Shown: in pieces, positions 16,210-23,733 of the stretch
Position numbering within the stretch: position 1 is the first letter of the stretch
How the letters are laid out: every line of letters begins with the position of its first letter
NCBI GenBank assembly: GCA_045541455.1
Contig: JAZQJA010000043.1
Location: 1 to 40,916 of the forward strand
From: RGIG9041 sp045541455
GTDB taxonomy: Bacteria; Bacillota; Clostridia; Oscillospirales; QAKW01
DNA length: 40,916 nucleotides
Direction: 5' to 3'
Notes under the pieces: model-generated
The model's input: the letters and a program-made list of their open reading frames with translations, nothing else
Told to the model about the DNA's origin: nothing
Database searches by the model: none
Program-made: the position numbers and the translations under genes

Positions 16210-17709
16210 ATGGCATACTACTACGATCAACCGTCTCACACTTTCAGCGAATATTTGCTGGTTCCGGGCTACAGCAGTTCGGAGTGCATTCCCGCTAATG
16301 TTTCGTTAAAGACACCTCTTGTAAAATTCAAAAAAGGTGAAGAGCCTGCGTTATCGCTTAACACACCACTTATTTCTGCAATAATGCAGTCTGTTTCAAA
16401 TGACACTATGGCAATTGCTCTTGCAAAAGAGGGCGGTGTTTCGTTTATTTACGGTTCTCAGACTGTAGAACAGCAAGCAGAGATGGTGCGCAAGGTTAAA
16501 AACTACAAAGCCGGATTTGTTGTTTCGGCTTCAAACATTCGTCCTGACCAAACACTTGCTGACATTCTTGAACTTAAACGCATAAACGGTTTTTCAACAG
16601 TAGCTGTTACTGAAGACGGCACTGCACACGGTAAACTTTTAGGTATTGTTACCGGACGTGATTACAGAGTAAGCAGAATGGACCCGTCTGAAAGAGTTGA
16701 AACATTTATGACTCCCTTATCAAAGCTTATTACAGCACCTACGGGTACTACTCTTAAGGCTGCTAATGATATAATCTGGGACAATAAACTCAACGCGCTT
16801 CCGCTTGTTGATGAAAACGGATGTCTTGATTCTTTTGTATTCAGAAAAGACTACGACCAGCATAAGTCAAACCCCAACGAACTTCTTGACAGTCAAAAGA
16901 GATATATCGTTGGTGCAGGCATTAATACCCGTGACTACGAAACACGCGTTCCGGCTCTTGTCGAAGCAGGTGCAGACGTGCTTTGCATTGACTCATCAGA
17001 AGGTTTTTCGGAGTGGCAGTCACGTACAATTAAATGGATAAGAGATAAATATGGCGACACAGTTAAAGTCGGTGCAGGCAACGTTGTTGACGGCGACGGA
17101 TTTAGATTTTTGGCAGATGCAGGTGCTGACTTTATTAAAATCGGTATCGGCGGCGGTTCGATTTGTATCACACGTGAAACAAAAGGTATCGGACGTGGTC
17201 AGGCAACATCTGTTATTGATGTAGCTAAAGCAAGAGATGAATATTACAAAGAAACCGGTGTTTATGTGCCGATTTGTTCTGACGGTGGTATTGTTCACGA
17301 TTACCATATTACCCTTGCACTTGCAATGGGCTGTGATTTTTGTATGCTGGGCAGATACTTCTCACGTTTTGACGAGTCGCCGACAAACAAAATTTTAGTT
17401 AACGGCAGTTATATGAAAGAGTATTGGGGCGAAGGCTCGGCAAGGGCACGCAACTGGCAGAGATACGACCTTGGCGGCGATGCCAAGTTATCATTTGTTG
17501 AGGGTGTTGACTGCTATGTTCCCTATGCAGGTCCGTTACACGATAACCTTGCCATCACTCTCAGCAAAATCAAATCTACAATGTGCAACTGTGGTGCACT
17601 TTCTATACCCGAACTACAACAAAAGGCAAAACTTACACTTGTAAGTTCTGTTTCGATTGTTGAGGGCGGCGCCCACGATGTACTCGTTAAAGATTCCGGT
17701 AATAAATAA
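16210..17709 (+). CDS. guaB: IMP dehydrogenase, Tritrichomonas-type
   Basis: A 499-residue enzyme that oxidises IMP to XMP with NAD+, the committed step to GMP. Motifs are the catalytic loop GIGGGSICITRE with Cys319, NAD-side Asp261 in CIDSSEG, the IMP-phosphate region CSDGG (Asp358), and the mobile flap EYWGEGSARARNWQRYD with the Arg418-Tyr419 dyad. A CBS-type insert lies between about 110 and 220. These residue numbers coincide with those of the Tritrichomonas foetus enzyme, and the N-terminus (TFSEYLLVPG) matches it as I remember it. The catalytic loop differs from the usual bacterial GPGSICTTR. AAGGAGAGG lies 7 nt upstream of the ATG. Monocistronic, ending in its own terminator. Confidence 0.96.
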   Translation: MAYYYDQPSHTFSEYLLVPGYSSSECIPANVSLKTPLVKFKKGEEPALSLNTPLISAIMQSVSNDTMAIALAKEGGVSFIYGSQTVEQQAEMVRKVKNYKAGFVVSASNIRPDQTLADILELKRINGFSTVAVTEDGTAHGKLLGIVTGRDYRVSRMDPSERVETFMTPLSKLITAPTGTTLKAANDIIWDNKLNALPLVDENGCLDSFVFRKDYDQHKSNPNELLDSQKRYIVGAGINTRDYETRVPALVEAGADVLCIDSSEGFSEWQSRTIKWIRDKYGDTVKVGAGNVVDGDGFRFLADAGADFIKIGIGGGSICITRETKGIGRGQATSVIDVAKARDEYYKETGVYVPICSDGGIVHDYHITLALAMGCDFCMLGRYFSRFDESPTNKILVNGSYMKEYWGEGSARARNWQRYDLGGDAKLSFVEGVDCYVPYAGPLHDNLAITLSKIKSTMCNCGALSIPELQQKAKLTLVSSVSIVEGGAHDVLVKDSGNK

Positions 17710-17721
17710 ATTAAACAAACA

Positions 17722-17758
17722 AAAAAAATTCCGCATCGTTTTGATGCGGAATTTTTTT
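17722..17758. terminator. Bidirectional terminator between guaB and the Stn-like operon
   Basis: Stem AAAAAAATTCCGCATC with its complement around GTTTT. Runs of A and T on both sides make it work for both convergent transcripts; the minus-strand stop codon touches its end. Confidence 0.9.
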
Positions 17759-19772
17759 ATTTTAGAAATTTAAGGGCACCTGTGGGGCATACATCTACAC
17801 ACTTATGGCAGTTTGCACAATCTGCAATTGTATCAGGTGTATTAAACTCTGGCTTGATAACGGTTTTAAAGCCGCGGTCAACAAGACCCAAAATGCCTTT
17901 ATTTGCCACTTCTTTACAAGTGCGTACGCAAAGATTACAGAGTATACATTTGCCCTGATCACGCTCTATAACCTCAAGTTTGCGTTCGACAAACGATGCG
18001 TGTTTTTCACCATCCAAACGCTTAACATCAATATGGTAGAGATTTGCGTGTTTTATAAGTCTGCAATCATGATAATCGTGACATCCGCATTCAAGACAGC
18101 GTGATGCTTCACGACGTGCGGCGTCTTCTTCAAATCCAAGATTTATTTCTTTAAAATCATGTTTGCGTTCGTTTGCAGGACGTGCAGGCATTTTTATACG
18201 TGCGTGTTTTTCAAACTTCTCAAAATATTCATCAGGTAATGTGCGTTGTGATACAAAAGGAGCGTTAAATTCAAGATACATACCATTTAAATATCCATCA
18301 ACTATTTTGGCAGCTTTGTTTGCTTCACCTATTGCAGCAATTGCGATTGAGGCACCACGATTTGTGGCGTCACCGACAGCAAACACTCCATTTTCAGATG
18401 TTGCAAAAGTGCGCTCATCCGCCTCGATTATACCGCGTGAGTTGAGTTTTAATTGTTCAAAGCCGTTTACATTCACCTTTTGTCCAATAGCGGTTATAAC
18501 AGTATCTACATCTAATGTTTCAAATTTGCCTTCTACAGCAACAGGCGAGCGTCTGCCGTCGGCATCAGGTTCACCAAGTTCCATCACCTGAAGTTTGATT
18601 TGTGTAACCTTACCGTCTTTACCGATTATTTTTGCAGGGTTTGTTAAAAACTTAAAGTTTACACCTTCTTCAATTGCTTCTTGAATTTCAATATCCTCAG
18701 CAGGCATTTCGTTTCGAGTGCGGCGGTATATTACATAAACATTTTCGGCACCGACACGAACGGCAGTACGGCAGGCATCCATAGCGGTATTGCCACCGCC
18801 GACAACAGCGACATTTTTACCGATGTTAAGGTTTTGACCAAGCGCTACCTTTCTTAAAAAGTCTATACCGCCCATAACACCGTCCAACTCCTCACCCTCA
18901 CAGCGAAGTGACATATTATTCCAAGCGCCAACGGCAACAATTATTGCATCATGCTTTTGACGGACATTATCAAGTGTTACTTTTTGGTTATTGAGCATAG
19001 TAACACCAAGTGAGCGAATTTCATTGATTTCTGCATCAAGCACATATTTTGGCAAACGGTATTCGGGAATGCCGTAACGGAGCATACCGCCCATTTTTTC
19101 CATTGCGTCATAAATCGTAACAGCGTGACCTTCAAGGGCAAGGTAATATGCTGCAGTGAGGCCAGCAGGTCCACCGCCAATAATACCTACCGTTTTACCT
19201 GTAGGCTGTTTTGGTGTCGGAACATACGGGTTTGTTTTGAGCACATTATCAGCCGCAAACGACTTTAAAAACGCGATTGAAATAGGCTCATCAACCCGAG
19301 CGCGACGGCAAGCCGTTTCACACGGGTGTGGACACACCCTGCCGATTGATGCAGGAAGTGGCAATTTTTCTTTTATTATTTTTACTGCCTGTCTGTCATT
19401 TCCGTTCGCGATTTCTTTTAAATACCCCTGACAGTCAGTACCGGCAGGACAGTTAAGGGAGCACGGGCCTTTACAGTCACCGTCGTGGTCACTCATCAAC
19501 AGTTCGAGTGCAATTTTACGAACTTTCTTAACTCGTTCGGATTCGGTAAAAATAACCATACCGTCGCTTGCTACAGTAGAGCAGGCGCGCATAAGTTTAG
19601 GGCTGTTTTGACATTCGACAACACAGATACCACAAGCACCATAACGTTTAACTTGTTCATGGTGACAAAGGGTAGGTATTTTCACACCGTTAACACTTGC
19701 AATTTTTAATATAGTGTCACCCTTATTGCCAATACATTCTTTGTTATTTATTATAATTTTAATTTGTTCCAT
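17757..19772 (-). CDS. NfnB/GltD-like NADP-linked flavoprotein subunit (StnC-like)
   Basis: About 671 residues, iron-sulfur rich. Numbering from a possible GTG three codons upstream: a [2Fe-2S] domain with C39-x10-C50-x2-C53-x13-C67; GltD/NfnB-type cysteines C103, C107, C111, C117 and C150, C154, C158; an FAD motif GIIGGGPAG (199-207); an NAD(P) motif VVGGGNTAMD (326-335); an odd CLECGC cluster (562-573); and a terminal ferredoxin domain with C612/615/618/622 and C655/658/661/665. This is the order seen in the NADPH-handling subunit of Sporomusa-type Nfn. There is no H-cluster, so it is not the hydrogenase HydA. AGGAGG is 9 nt from the ATG at 19772, preferred over the GTG at 19781. It forms an operon with the two genes upstream. 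Confidence 0.88.
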   Translation of the reverse strand: MEQIKIIINNKECIGNKGDTILKIASVNGVKIPTLCHHEQVKRYGACGICVVECQNSPKLMRACSTVASDGMVIFTESERVKKVRKIALELLMSDHDGDCKGPCSLNCPAGTDCQGYLKEIANGNDRQAVKIIKEKLPLPASIGRVCPHPCETACRRARVDEPISIAFLKSFAADNVLKTNPYVPTPKQPTGKTVGIIGGGPAGLTAAYYLALEGHAVTIYDAMEKMGGMLRYGIPEYRLPKYVLDAEINEIRSLGVTMLNNQKVTLDNVRQKHDAIIVAVGAWNNMSLRCEGEELDGVMGGIDFLRKVALGQNLNIGKNVAVVGGGNTAMDACRTAVRVGAENVYVIYRRTRNEMPAEDIEIQEAIEEGVNFKFLTNPAKIIGKDGKVTQIKLQVMELGEPDADGRRSPVAVEGKFETLDVDTVITAIGQKVNVNGFEQLKLNSRGIIEADERTFATSENGVFAVGDATNRGASIAIAAIGEANKAAKIVDGYLNGMYLEFNAPFVSQRTLPDEYFEKFEKHARIKMPARPANERKHDFKEINLGFEEDAARREASRCLECGCHDYHDCRLIKHANLYHIDVKRLDGEKHASFVERKLEVIERDQGKCILCNLCVRTCKEVANKGILGLVDRGFKTVIKPEFNTPDTIADCANCHKCVDVCPTGALKFLK

Positions 19773-19785
19773 TTTTGCCACCCTC

Positions 19786-21516
19786 CTATCTCACGCTGAT
19801 TGCATTAAAACGACACAGAGTTTTACACTGACCGCATTTAATACATTTTTCAGTATCGATTGTGTGAGGATTTTTAACAGTACCCGAAATTGCACCAACG
19901 GGGCATTTTTTAGCACAGAGAGTACAACCGCGGCACTTATCCGCATCAATTGAATATGTCAGAAGTGCGGCACATTCACCGACGGGACAACGTTTTTCGT
20001 TTATATGCGCTTCATACTCATCACGGAAATATCGAATTGTAGACAACACGGGGTTAGGCGCAGTTTGGCCAAGACCGCAAAGTGCACCGTCTTTAATGCC
20101 TTCACATAGTTCAAGCAGAAGTTCAATATCACCGTCTTTTCCCTCACCATTGGTAATGCGGGTGAGAATTTCTTGCATACGCTTTGTACCGATACGGCAG
20201 TGCACACATTTACCGCACGATTCTTTTGCGGTAAAATCCAAAAAGAATTTAGCCATATTGACCATACATGTGCTATCGTCCATTACGACCATACCACCCG
20301 AGCCCATAATTGCACCCGTTGCGGCTAGTGCCTTATAGTCAATGACGGTATCAAACATATCTGACGGGATACAACCGCCCGAAGGACCACCGAGTTGCAC
20401 CGCTTTACATTGTCTGCCGCCGCGTATGCCACCACCGATGTCATATATTATATCGTTTATTGTCATGCCCATAGGCACCTCGACAAGACCGCCGCGGTTA
20501 ATTTTACCTGTGAGCGCAAACACTTTTGTTCCTTTACTGTTCTCGGTGCCCATTGCAGAGAATGCTTTGCCGCCGTTTTTAATAATCCACGGTACGTTTG
20601 CAAAGGTCTCTACATTATTAATATTTGAAGGTAAATCGTTATACCCACACTGTGCAGGAAAAGGCGGTTTTAAACGCGGCATGCCGCGTTTACCCTCAAG
20701 AGATTCAATAAGTGCAGTTTCTTCACCGCAGACAAAAGCGCCGGCACCCGCTTTAATCCGCATTGTGCAACTAAACGAACTCCCCAAAATATTATCACCC
20801 AAAAAACCTGCTTTTTGAGCTTGAGCTATTGCAGCTTCAAGCCGCACAATTGCAAGCGGGTATTCTGCACGAACATACACCACAGCTTCGCTTGCACCGA
20901 TAGCATAGGCACCTATTAGCATACCTTCAATAAGATTGTGCGGATCGCTTTCTATAACAGCCCTATCCATAAAGGCACCGGGGTCGCCCTCGTCGGCATT
21001 ACAAATAAGATATTTCTTTTCTGATACCGACTGACGTGCAGCATTCCACTTAAACCAAGTTGGGAAACCTGCACCGCCGCGGCCGGCAAGTCCTGACTCT
21101 TTTATTTCATCAATAACCGACTCAGGTGTCATTGAAAGAACTTGTTTTAAAGACTCATAACCACCTACTTGCGTATATGCGTTTATATCTGTAGGGTCTA
21201 TTATACCACAATTGCGAAGCGCAATACGGGTTTGTTTTTGTAAAAACGAACTGTCGGATTTTGAAATTTTAAGATGTTCAACAAGAGATAAATCGTCTGC
21301 TTTAACAGCATCGGATATTAATTTTGCATCGCTTTGATTTACTCGTACAAGTCGGGTAAGACTGTCACCGTCATATATATCAACAATAGGCTCTAAAAAG
21401 CACATACCGATACAGCCGGTAACAGACGGATTTATACCGTTTTCAACAAGTGCATCAAATACTTTTTGTGCACCGGCAGCAATACCGCAGCTGCCCTGTC
21501 CCACTACTACTCGCAT
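19786..21516 (-). CDS. NuoF/HydB-like FMN subunit of a soluble redox complex (StnB-like)
   Basis: A 576-residue NADH-binding flavoprotein. The N-terminus is a thioredoxin-like ferredoxin domain with only three cysteines visible (C10, C35, C39), so its cluster is uncertain. The core has the FMN/NADH loop GRGGAGFPTWFKW (145-157), CNADEGDPGAFMDR, and a [4Fe-4S] set C434, C437, C440 with C480. The C-terminus carries two [4Fe-4S] ferredoxin motifs (C528/531/534/538 and C558/561/564/568). This layout is that of HydB in electron-bifurcating hydrogenases and of their relatives, which oxidise or reduce NADH at FMN. AAGGAGG precedes the ATG, which directly follows the stop of the NuoE-like gene. Confidence 0.93.
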   Translation of the reverse strand: MRVVVGQGSCGIAAGAQKVFDALVENGINPSVTGCIGMCFLEPIVDIYDGDSLTRLVRVNQSDAKLISDAVKADDLSLVEHLKISKSDSSFLQKQTRIALRNCGIIDPTDINAYTQVGGYESLKQVLSMTPESVIDEIKESGLAGRGGAGFPTWFKWNAARQSVSEKKYLICNADEGDPGAFMDRAVIESDPHNLIEGMLIGAYAIGASEAVVYVRAEYPLAIVRLEAAIAQAQKAGFLGDNILGSSFSCTMRIKAGAGAFVCGEETALIESLEGKRGMPRLKPPFPAQCGYNDLPSNINNVETFANVPWIIKNGGKAFSAMGTENSKGTKVFALTGKINRGGLVEVPMGMTINDIIYDIGGGIRGGRQCKAVQLGGPSGGCIPSDMFDTVIDYKALAATGAIMGSGGMVVMDDSTCMVNMAKFFLDFTAKESCGKCVHCRIGTKRMQEILTRITNGEGKDGDIELLLELCEGIKDGALCGLGQTAPNPVLSTIRYFRDEYEAHINEKRCPVGECAALLTYSIDADKCRGCTLCAKKCPVGAISGTVKNPHTIDTEKCIKCGQCKTLCRFNAISVR

Positions 21517-22005
21517 CTATTTTCCCTCCTTATACAAGCGGTCAATAACCGCAATTGCTTTTTCGGGGGTGAGTGAACCGTAAGTTTCACCGTTAATCAT
21601 CATAACGGGAGATAAACTGCAACAGCCAAGACAAGCAACATTTTTAAGTGAAAACATACCGTCCTCGGTTGTTTCACCGTCAGTAATCTGCAAACGCTCA
21701 CAAAGAGCTGTTTCAATACGTTCTGCACCGTTTACATGACAAGCCGTACCTTTGCAAAGCATTATAAGATATTTGCCGACCGGTTTTAAACGGAACTGTG
21801 TATAAAATGTTGCAACACCCATAACCTCAGCAGGTGTAGTACCTGTTTTTTGCGCGATATGATAAATTACATCTGTTGGCAAATAACCGTATATATCCTG
21901 CGCTTTTTGCAGAATTGTTATAAGGCTGCCCGAAACTGATGCATATTTATCAAGTACATCATTTAACAGTGATAGATCACTTTTTGAACAATTACAGTTG
22001 CACAT
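21517..22005 (-). CDS. NuoE/HydC-like [2Fe-2S] subunit (StnA-like)
   Basis: A 162-residue thioredoxin-like ferredoxin. A helical N-terminal part (SGSLITILQKAQDIYGYLP, then EVMGVATFYTQFRLKPVGKY) leads to the [2Fe-2S] ligands C84-x4-C89 and C125-x3-C129 (CLGCC). The first residues read MCNCNCS, three alternate cysteines not usual for the family. It bridges electrons between the FMN subunit and the partner. AAGGGG is 8 nt before the ATG. First gene of the three-gene operon, transcribed away from gdhA. Confidence 0.93.
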   Translation of the reverse strand: MCNCNCSKSDLSLLNDVLDKYASVSGSLITILQKAQDIYGYLPTDVIYHIAQKTGTTPAEVMGVATFYTQFRLKPVGKYLIMLCKGTACHVNGAERIETALCERLQITDGETTEDGMFSLKNVACLGCCSLSPVMMINGETYGSLTPEKAIAVIDRLYKEGK

Positions 22006-22045
22006 TGGTTTTTCCCCTTATAAGTCAAATTGTTTCTAAAAACAA

Positions 22046-22074
22046 ATTTTACATCAATGCAAAACAGTTGTCAA
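22046..22074 (-). promoter_or_regulatory. Promoter of the Stn-like operon
   Basis: Minus strand TTGACA (22069-22074), 17-bp spacer, TAAAAT (22046-22051). The leader is about 35 nt. An ATGCAA half-site (plus-strand reading, 22057-22062) lies in the spacer. Confidence 0.82.
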
Positions 22075-22170
22075 GATTTGAAGGTTTTTAACCATAAATT
22101 TGCAAAATTTCATTAAAAGCCAAAAATAAATATTTACATAAACTTATTTTTAAATAATTGATTAAAACTG

Positions 22171-22199
22171 TTGATTTATTTTACATTTAATGTTAAAAT
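22171..22199 (+). promoter_or_regulatory. gdhA promoter with extended -10
   Basis: TTGATT (22171-22176), 17-bp spacer, TGT plus TAAAAT (22194-22199). Predicted transcription start near 22206, immediately before the perfect inverted repeat. Confidence 0.78.
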
Positions 22200-22206
22200 G
22201 CTTATG

Positions 22207-22238
22207 TTATGCAAGTTATTGTTTGTAAACTTGCATAA
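22207..22238 (+). promoter_or_regulatory. Perfect 11-bp inverted repeat at the 5' end of the gdhA transcript
   Basis: TTATGCAAGTT (22207-22217) and AACTTGCATAA (22228-22238) around a 10-nt AT-rich loop. It begins at the predicted +1 and ends 18 bp before the GGAGG site. It can be an operator overlapping +1 or an RNA hairpin at the extreme 5' end of the message. Confidence 0.65.
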
Positions 22239-22267
22239 TTATGTATTTTCATTTTGGAGGAATGAAC

Positions 22268-23620
22268 ATGGGTTTTACAAACGAATATCTTAAAGAGGTT
22301 ATGGATCGCGTTATTGCACGCAACGCCGGTGAGCCGGAGTTTCATCAGGCAGTACGCGAGGTACTTGAGTCGATTGAGCCGGTTATAAATGCGCACCCCG
22401 AATACATCAAAATGGGCGTTATTGACAGCATAGTTGAGCCTGAAAGAATTATCAAGTTCAGAGTACCGTGGGTTGATGACAACGGCAATGTTCAAGTAAA
22501 CCGCGGTTTCCGCGTTCAGTTTAACAGCGCTATCGGTCCGTACAAGGGCGGTCTTCGTTTCCACCCGTCAGTATATGAAGGTATTATAAAATTCCTCGGT
22601 TTTGAGCAGACATTTAAAAACTCTCTTACCGGACTGCCTATGGGCGGAGGCAAGGGTGGTTCTGACTTTGACCCCAAAGGCAAAAGCGATATGGAAGTTA
22701 TGCGTTTTTGTCAGAGTTTTATGACTGAACTTTCAAAATATATTGGTCCTGACACAGATGTTCCTGCCGGTGACATTGGTGTTGGTGCAAGAGAAATCGG
22801 ATACCTTTTTGGTCAGTATAAAAGACTCAGAGATGAGTTTACAGGCGTTTTGACAGGTAAAGGCCGTTCGTACGGCGGTTCACTTATCCGTCCCGAAGCT
22901 ACCGGTTTTGGTGCTGTTTATTATACAGTAGAAATGTTAAAGTCGTTTGGTGACGACATCAAGGGTAAAACTTTTGCAGTATCGGGCTTTGGTAATGTTG
23001 CATGGGGTACCGTTCAAAAAGTAAATGAACTTGGCGGTAAGGTTGTTACAATCTCAGGCCCTGACGGTTATATTTACGACAAAGATGGCATCAGCACTCC
23101 CGAAAAGGTTAACTTCTTACTTGAAATGCGTGCTTCATGCCGTGATAAAGTTCAAGACTACGCCGATAAGTTTGGCGTGCCCTTCTTTGCAGGTAAAAGA
23201 CCGTGGTGTGAAAAGGTTGACGTTATTATGCCTTGTGCTACTCAAAACGAGGTTGGCATTGAAGATGCAAAGAACATTGTTGCAAACGGTGTTAAATACT
23301 ATGTTGAAGTTTCAAATATGCCGACAACGGAAGAGGCTGTTAAGTATTTGAGAGAAAACGGCGTAATCGTTGCTCCGTCAAAAGCAGTAAATGCCGGCGG
23401 TGTTGCTGTTTCGGGCCTTGAAATGAGCCAGAACTCAATGAGATACAGCTGGTCTGCTAAAGAAGTTGACGACAAACTCAAAGATATTATGAAGGGTATT
23501 TACAAAGCGTCTTGGGATGCTGCCAAAGAGTTTGGTATGGAAGGCGACCTTATTGCAGGTGCTAACATCGCAGGCTTTAAAAAGGTTGCAGACGCAATGC
23601 TGGCTCAAGGTGTTGTATAA
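22268..23620 (+). CDS. gdhA: NADP-type hexameric glutamate dehydrogenase
   Basis: About 450 residues. It interconverts 2-oxoglutarate plus ammonia and glutamate. Signatures are GPYKGGLRFHPSV with its substrate lysine, LPMGGGKGGSDFDPKGKSD with the catalytic lysine, a Rossmann motif FAVSGFGNVAWG, and PSKAVNAGGVAVSGLEMSQN. Size and motifs fit the NADP-dependent family I typical of biosynthetic enzymes; cofactor choice is inferred. The frame opens at 22241, but GGAGG (22256-22260) is 7 nt from the ATG at 22268 (MGFTNEYLKEV) and too close to the ATG at 22262. Divergent from the Stn-like operon, which could set its NADPH supply. Confidence 0.97.
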   Translation: MGFTNEYLKEVMDRVIARNAGEPEFHQAVREVLESIEPVINAHPEYIKMGVIDSIVEPERIIKFRVPWVDDNGNVQVNRGFRVQFNSAIGPYKGGLRFHPSVYEGIIKFLGFEQTFKNSLTGLPMGGGKGGSDFDPKGKSDMEVMRFCQSFMTELSKYIGPDTDVPAGDIGVGAREIGYLFGQYKRLRDEFTGVLTGKGRSYGGSLIRPEATGFGAVYYTVEMLKSFGDDIKGKTFAVSGFGNVAWGTVQKVNELGGKVVTISGPDGYIYDKDGISTPEKVNFLLEMRASCRDKVQDYADKFGVPFFAGKRPWCEKVDVIMPCATQNEVGIEDAKNIVANGVKYYVEVSNMPTTEEAVKYLRENGVIVAPSKAVNAGGVAVSGLEMSQNSMRYSWSAKEVDDKLKDIMKGIYKASWDAAKEFGMEGDLIAGANIAGFKKVADAMLAQGVV

Positions 23621-23641
23621 TATCTAAATATTAATTTCATA

Positions 23642-23682
23642 AAGACAGTTCGTGACCATCCTGTCTTAAAACAAAACTACGG
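23642..23682 (+). ncRNA. preQ1-I riboswitch aptamer
   Basis: A 7-bp stem (AAGACAG, 23642-23648, with CTGTCTT, 23661-23667) encloses a 12-nt loop TTCGTGACCATC. An A-rich tail AAAACAAAA then leads to CTACGG. Loop CGTG (23651-23654) can pair with TACG (23678-23681), giving the H-type pseudoknot of preQ1-I. The tail resembles that of the Thermoanaerobacter aptamer. It sits ahead of a queuosine-precursor transporter gene, the expected target. A TATAAT overlapping the gdhA stop (23616-23621) may be its -10 box, although no good -35 is seen. Confidence 0.8.
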
Positions 23683-23694
23683 AAGAAAGGTTTG

Positions 23695-23727
23695 GGGAGT
23701 CACTTTTTTAAAAAGTGACTCCCTTTT
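23695..23727 (+). terminator. Expression-platform terminator of the preQ1 riboswitch
   Basis: GGGAGTCAC plus T-run pairs with A-run plus GTGACTCCC, followed by TTTT. It lies 12 nt after the aptamer and ends 10 nt before the transporter ATG. It probably also ends gdhA transcripts. Confidence 0.85.
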
Positions 23728-23733
23728 ATTACA

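Noticed and set aside
20342..20818. A 158-codon plus-strand frame opposite the NuoF-like gene
   Set aside because: Antisense to conserved NuoF sequence and rich in Pro/Ser, a common shadow pattern.
17757..22005. Electron-bifurcating [FeFe] hydrogenase (HydABC)
   Set aside because: The NuoE/NuoF-like pair fits, but the third subunit has FAD and NAD(P) binding motifs and no H-cluster cysteine motifs.
23621..23733. A simple gdhA terminator only
   Set aside because: The stem upstream of it, with A-rich tail and pseudoknot complementarity ahead of a queuosine-precursor transporter, is better explained as a preQ1-I riboswitch, though the hairpin probably also ends gdhA transcripts.
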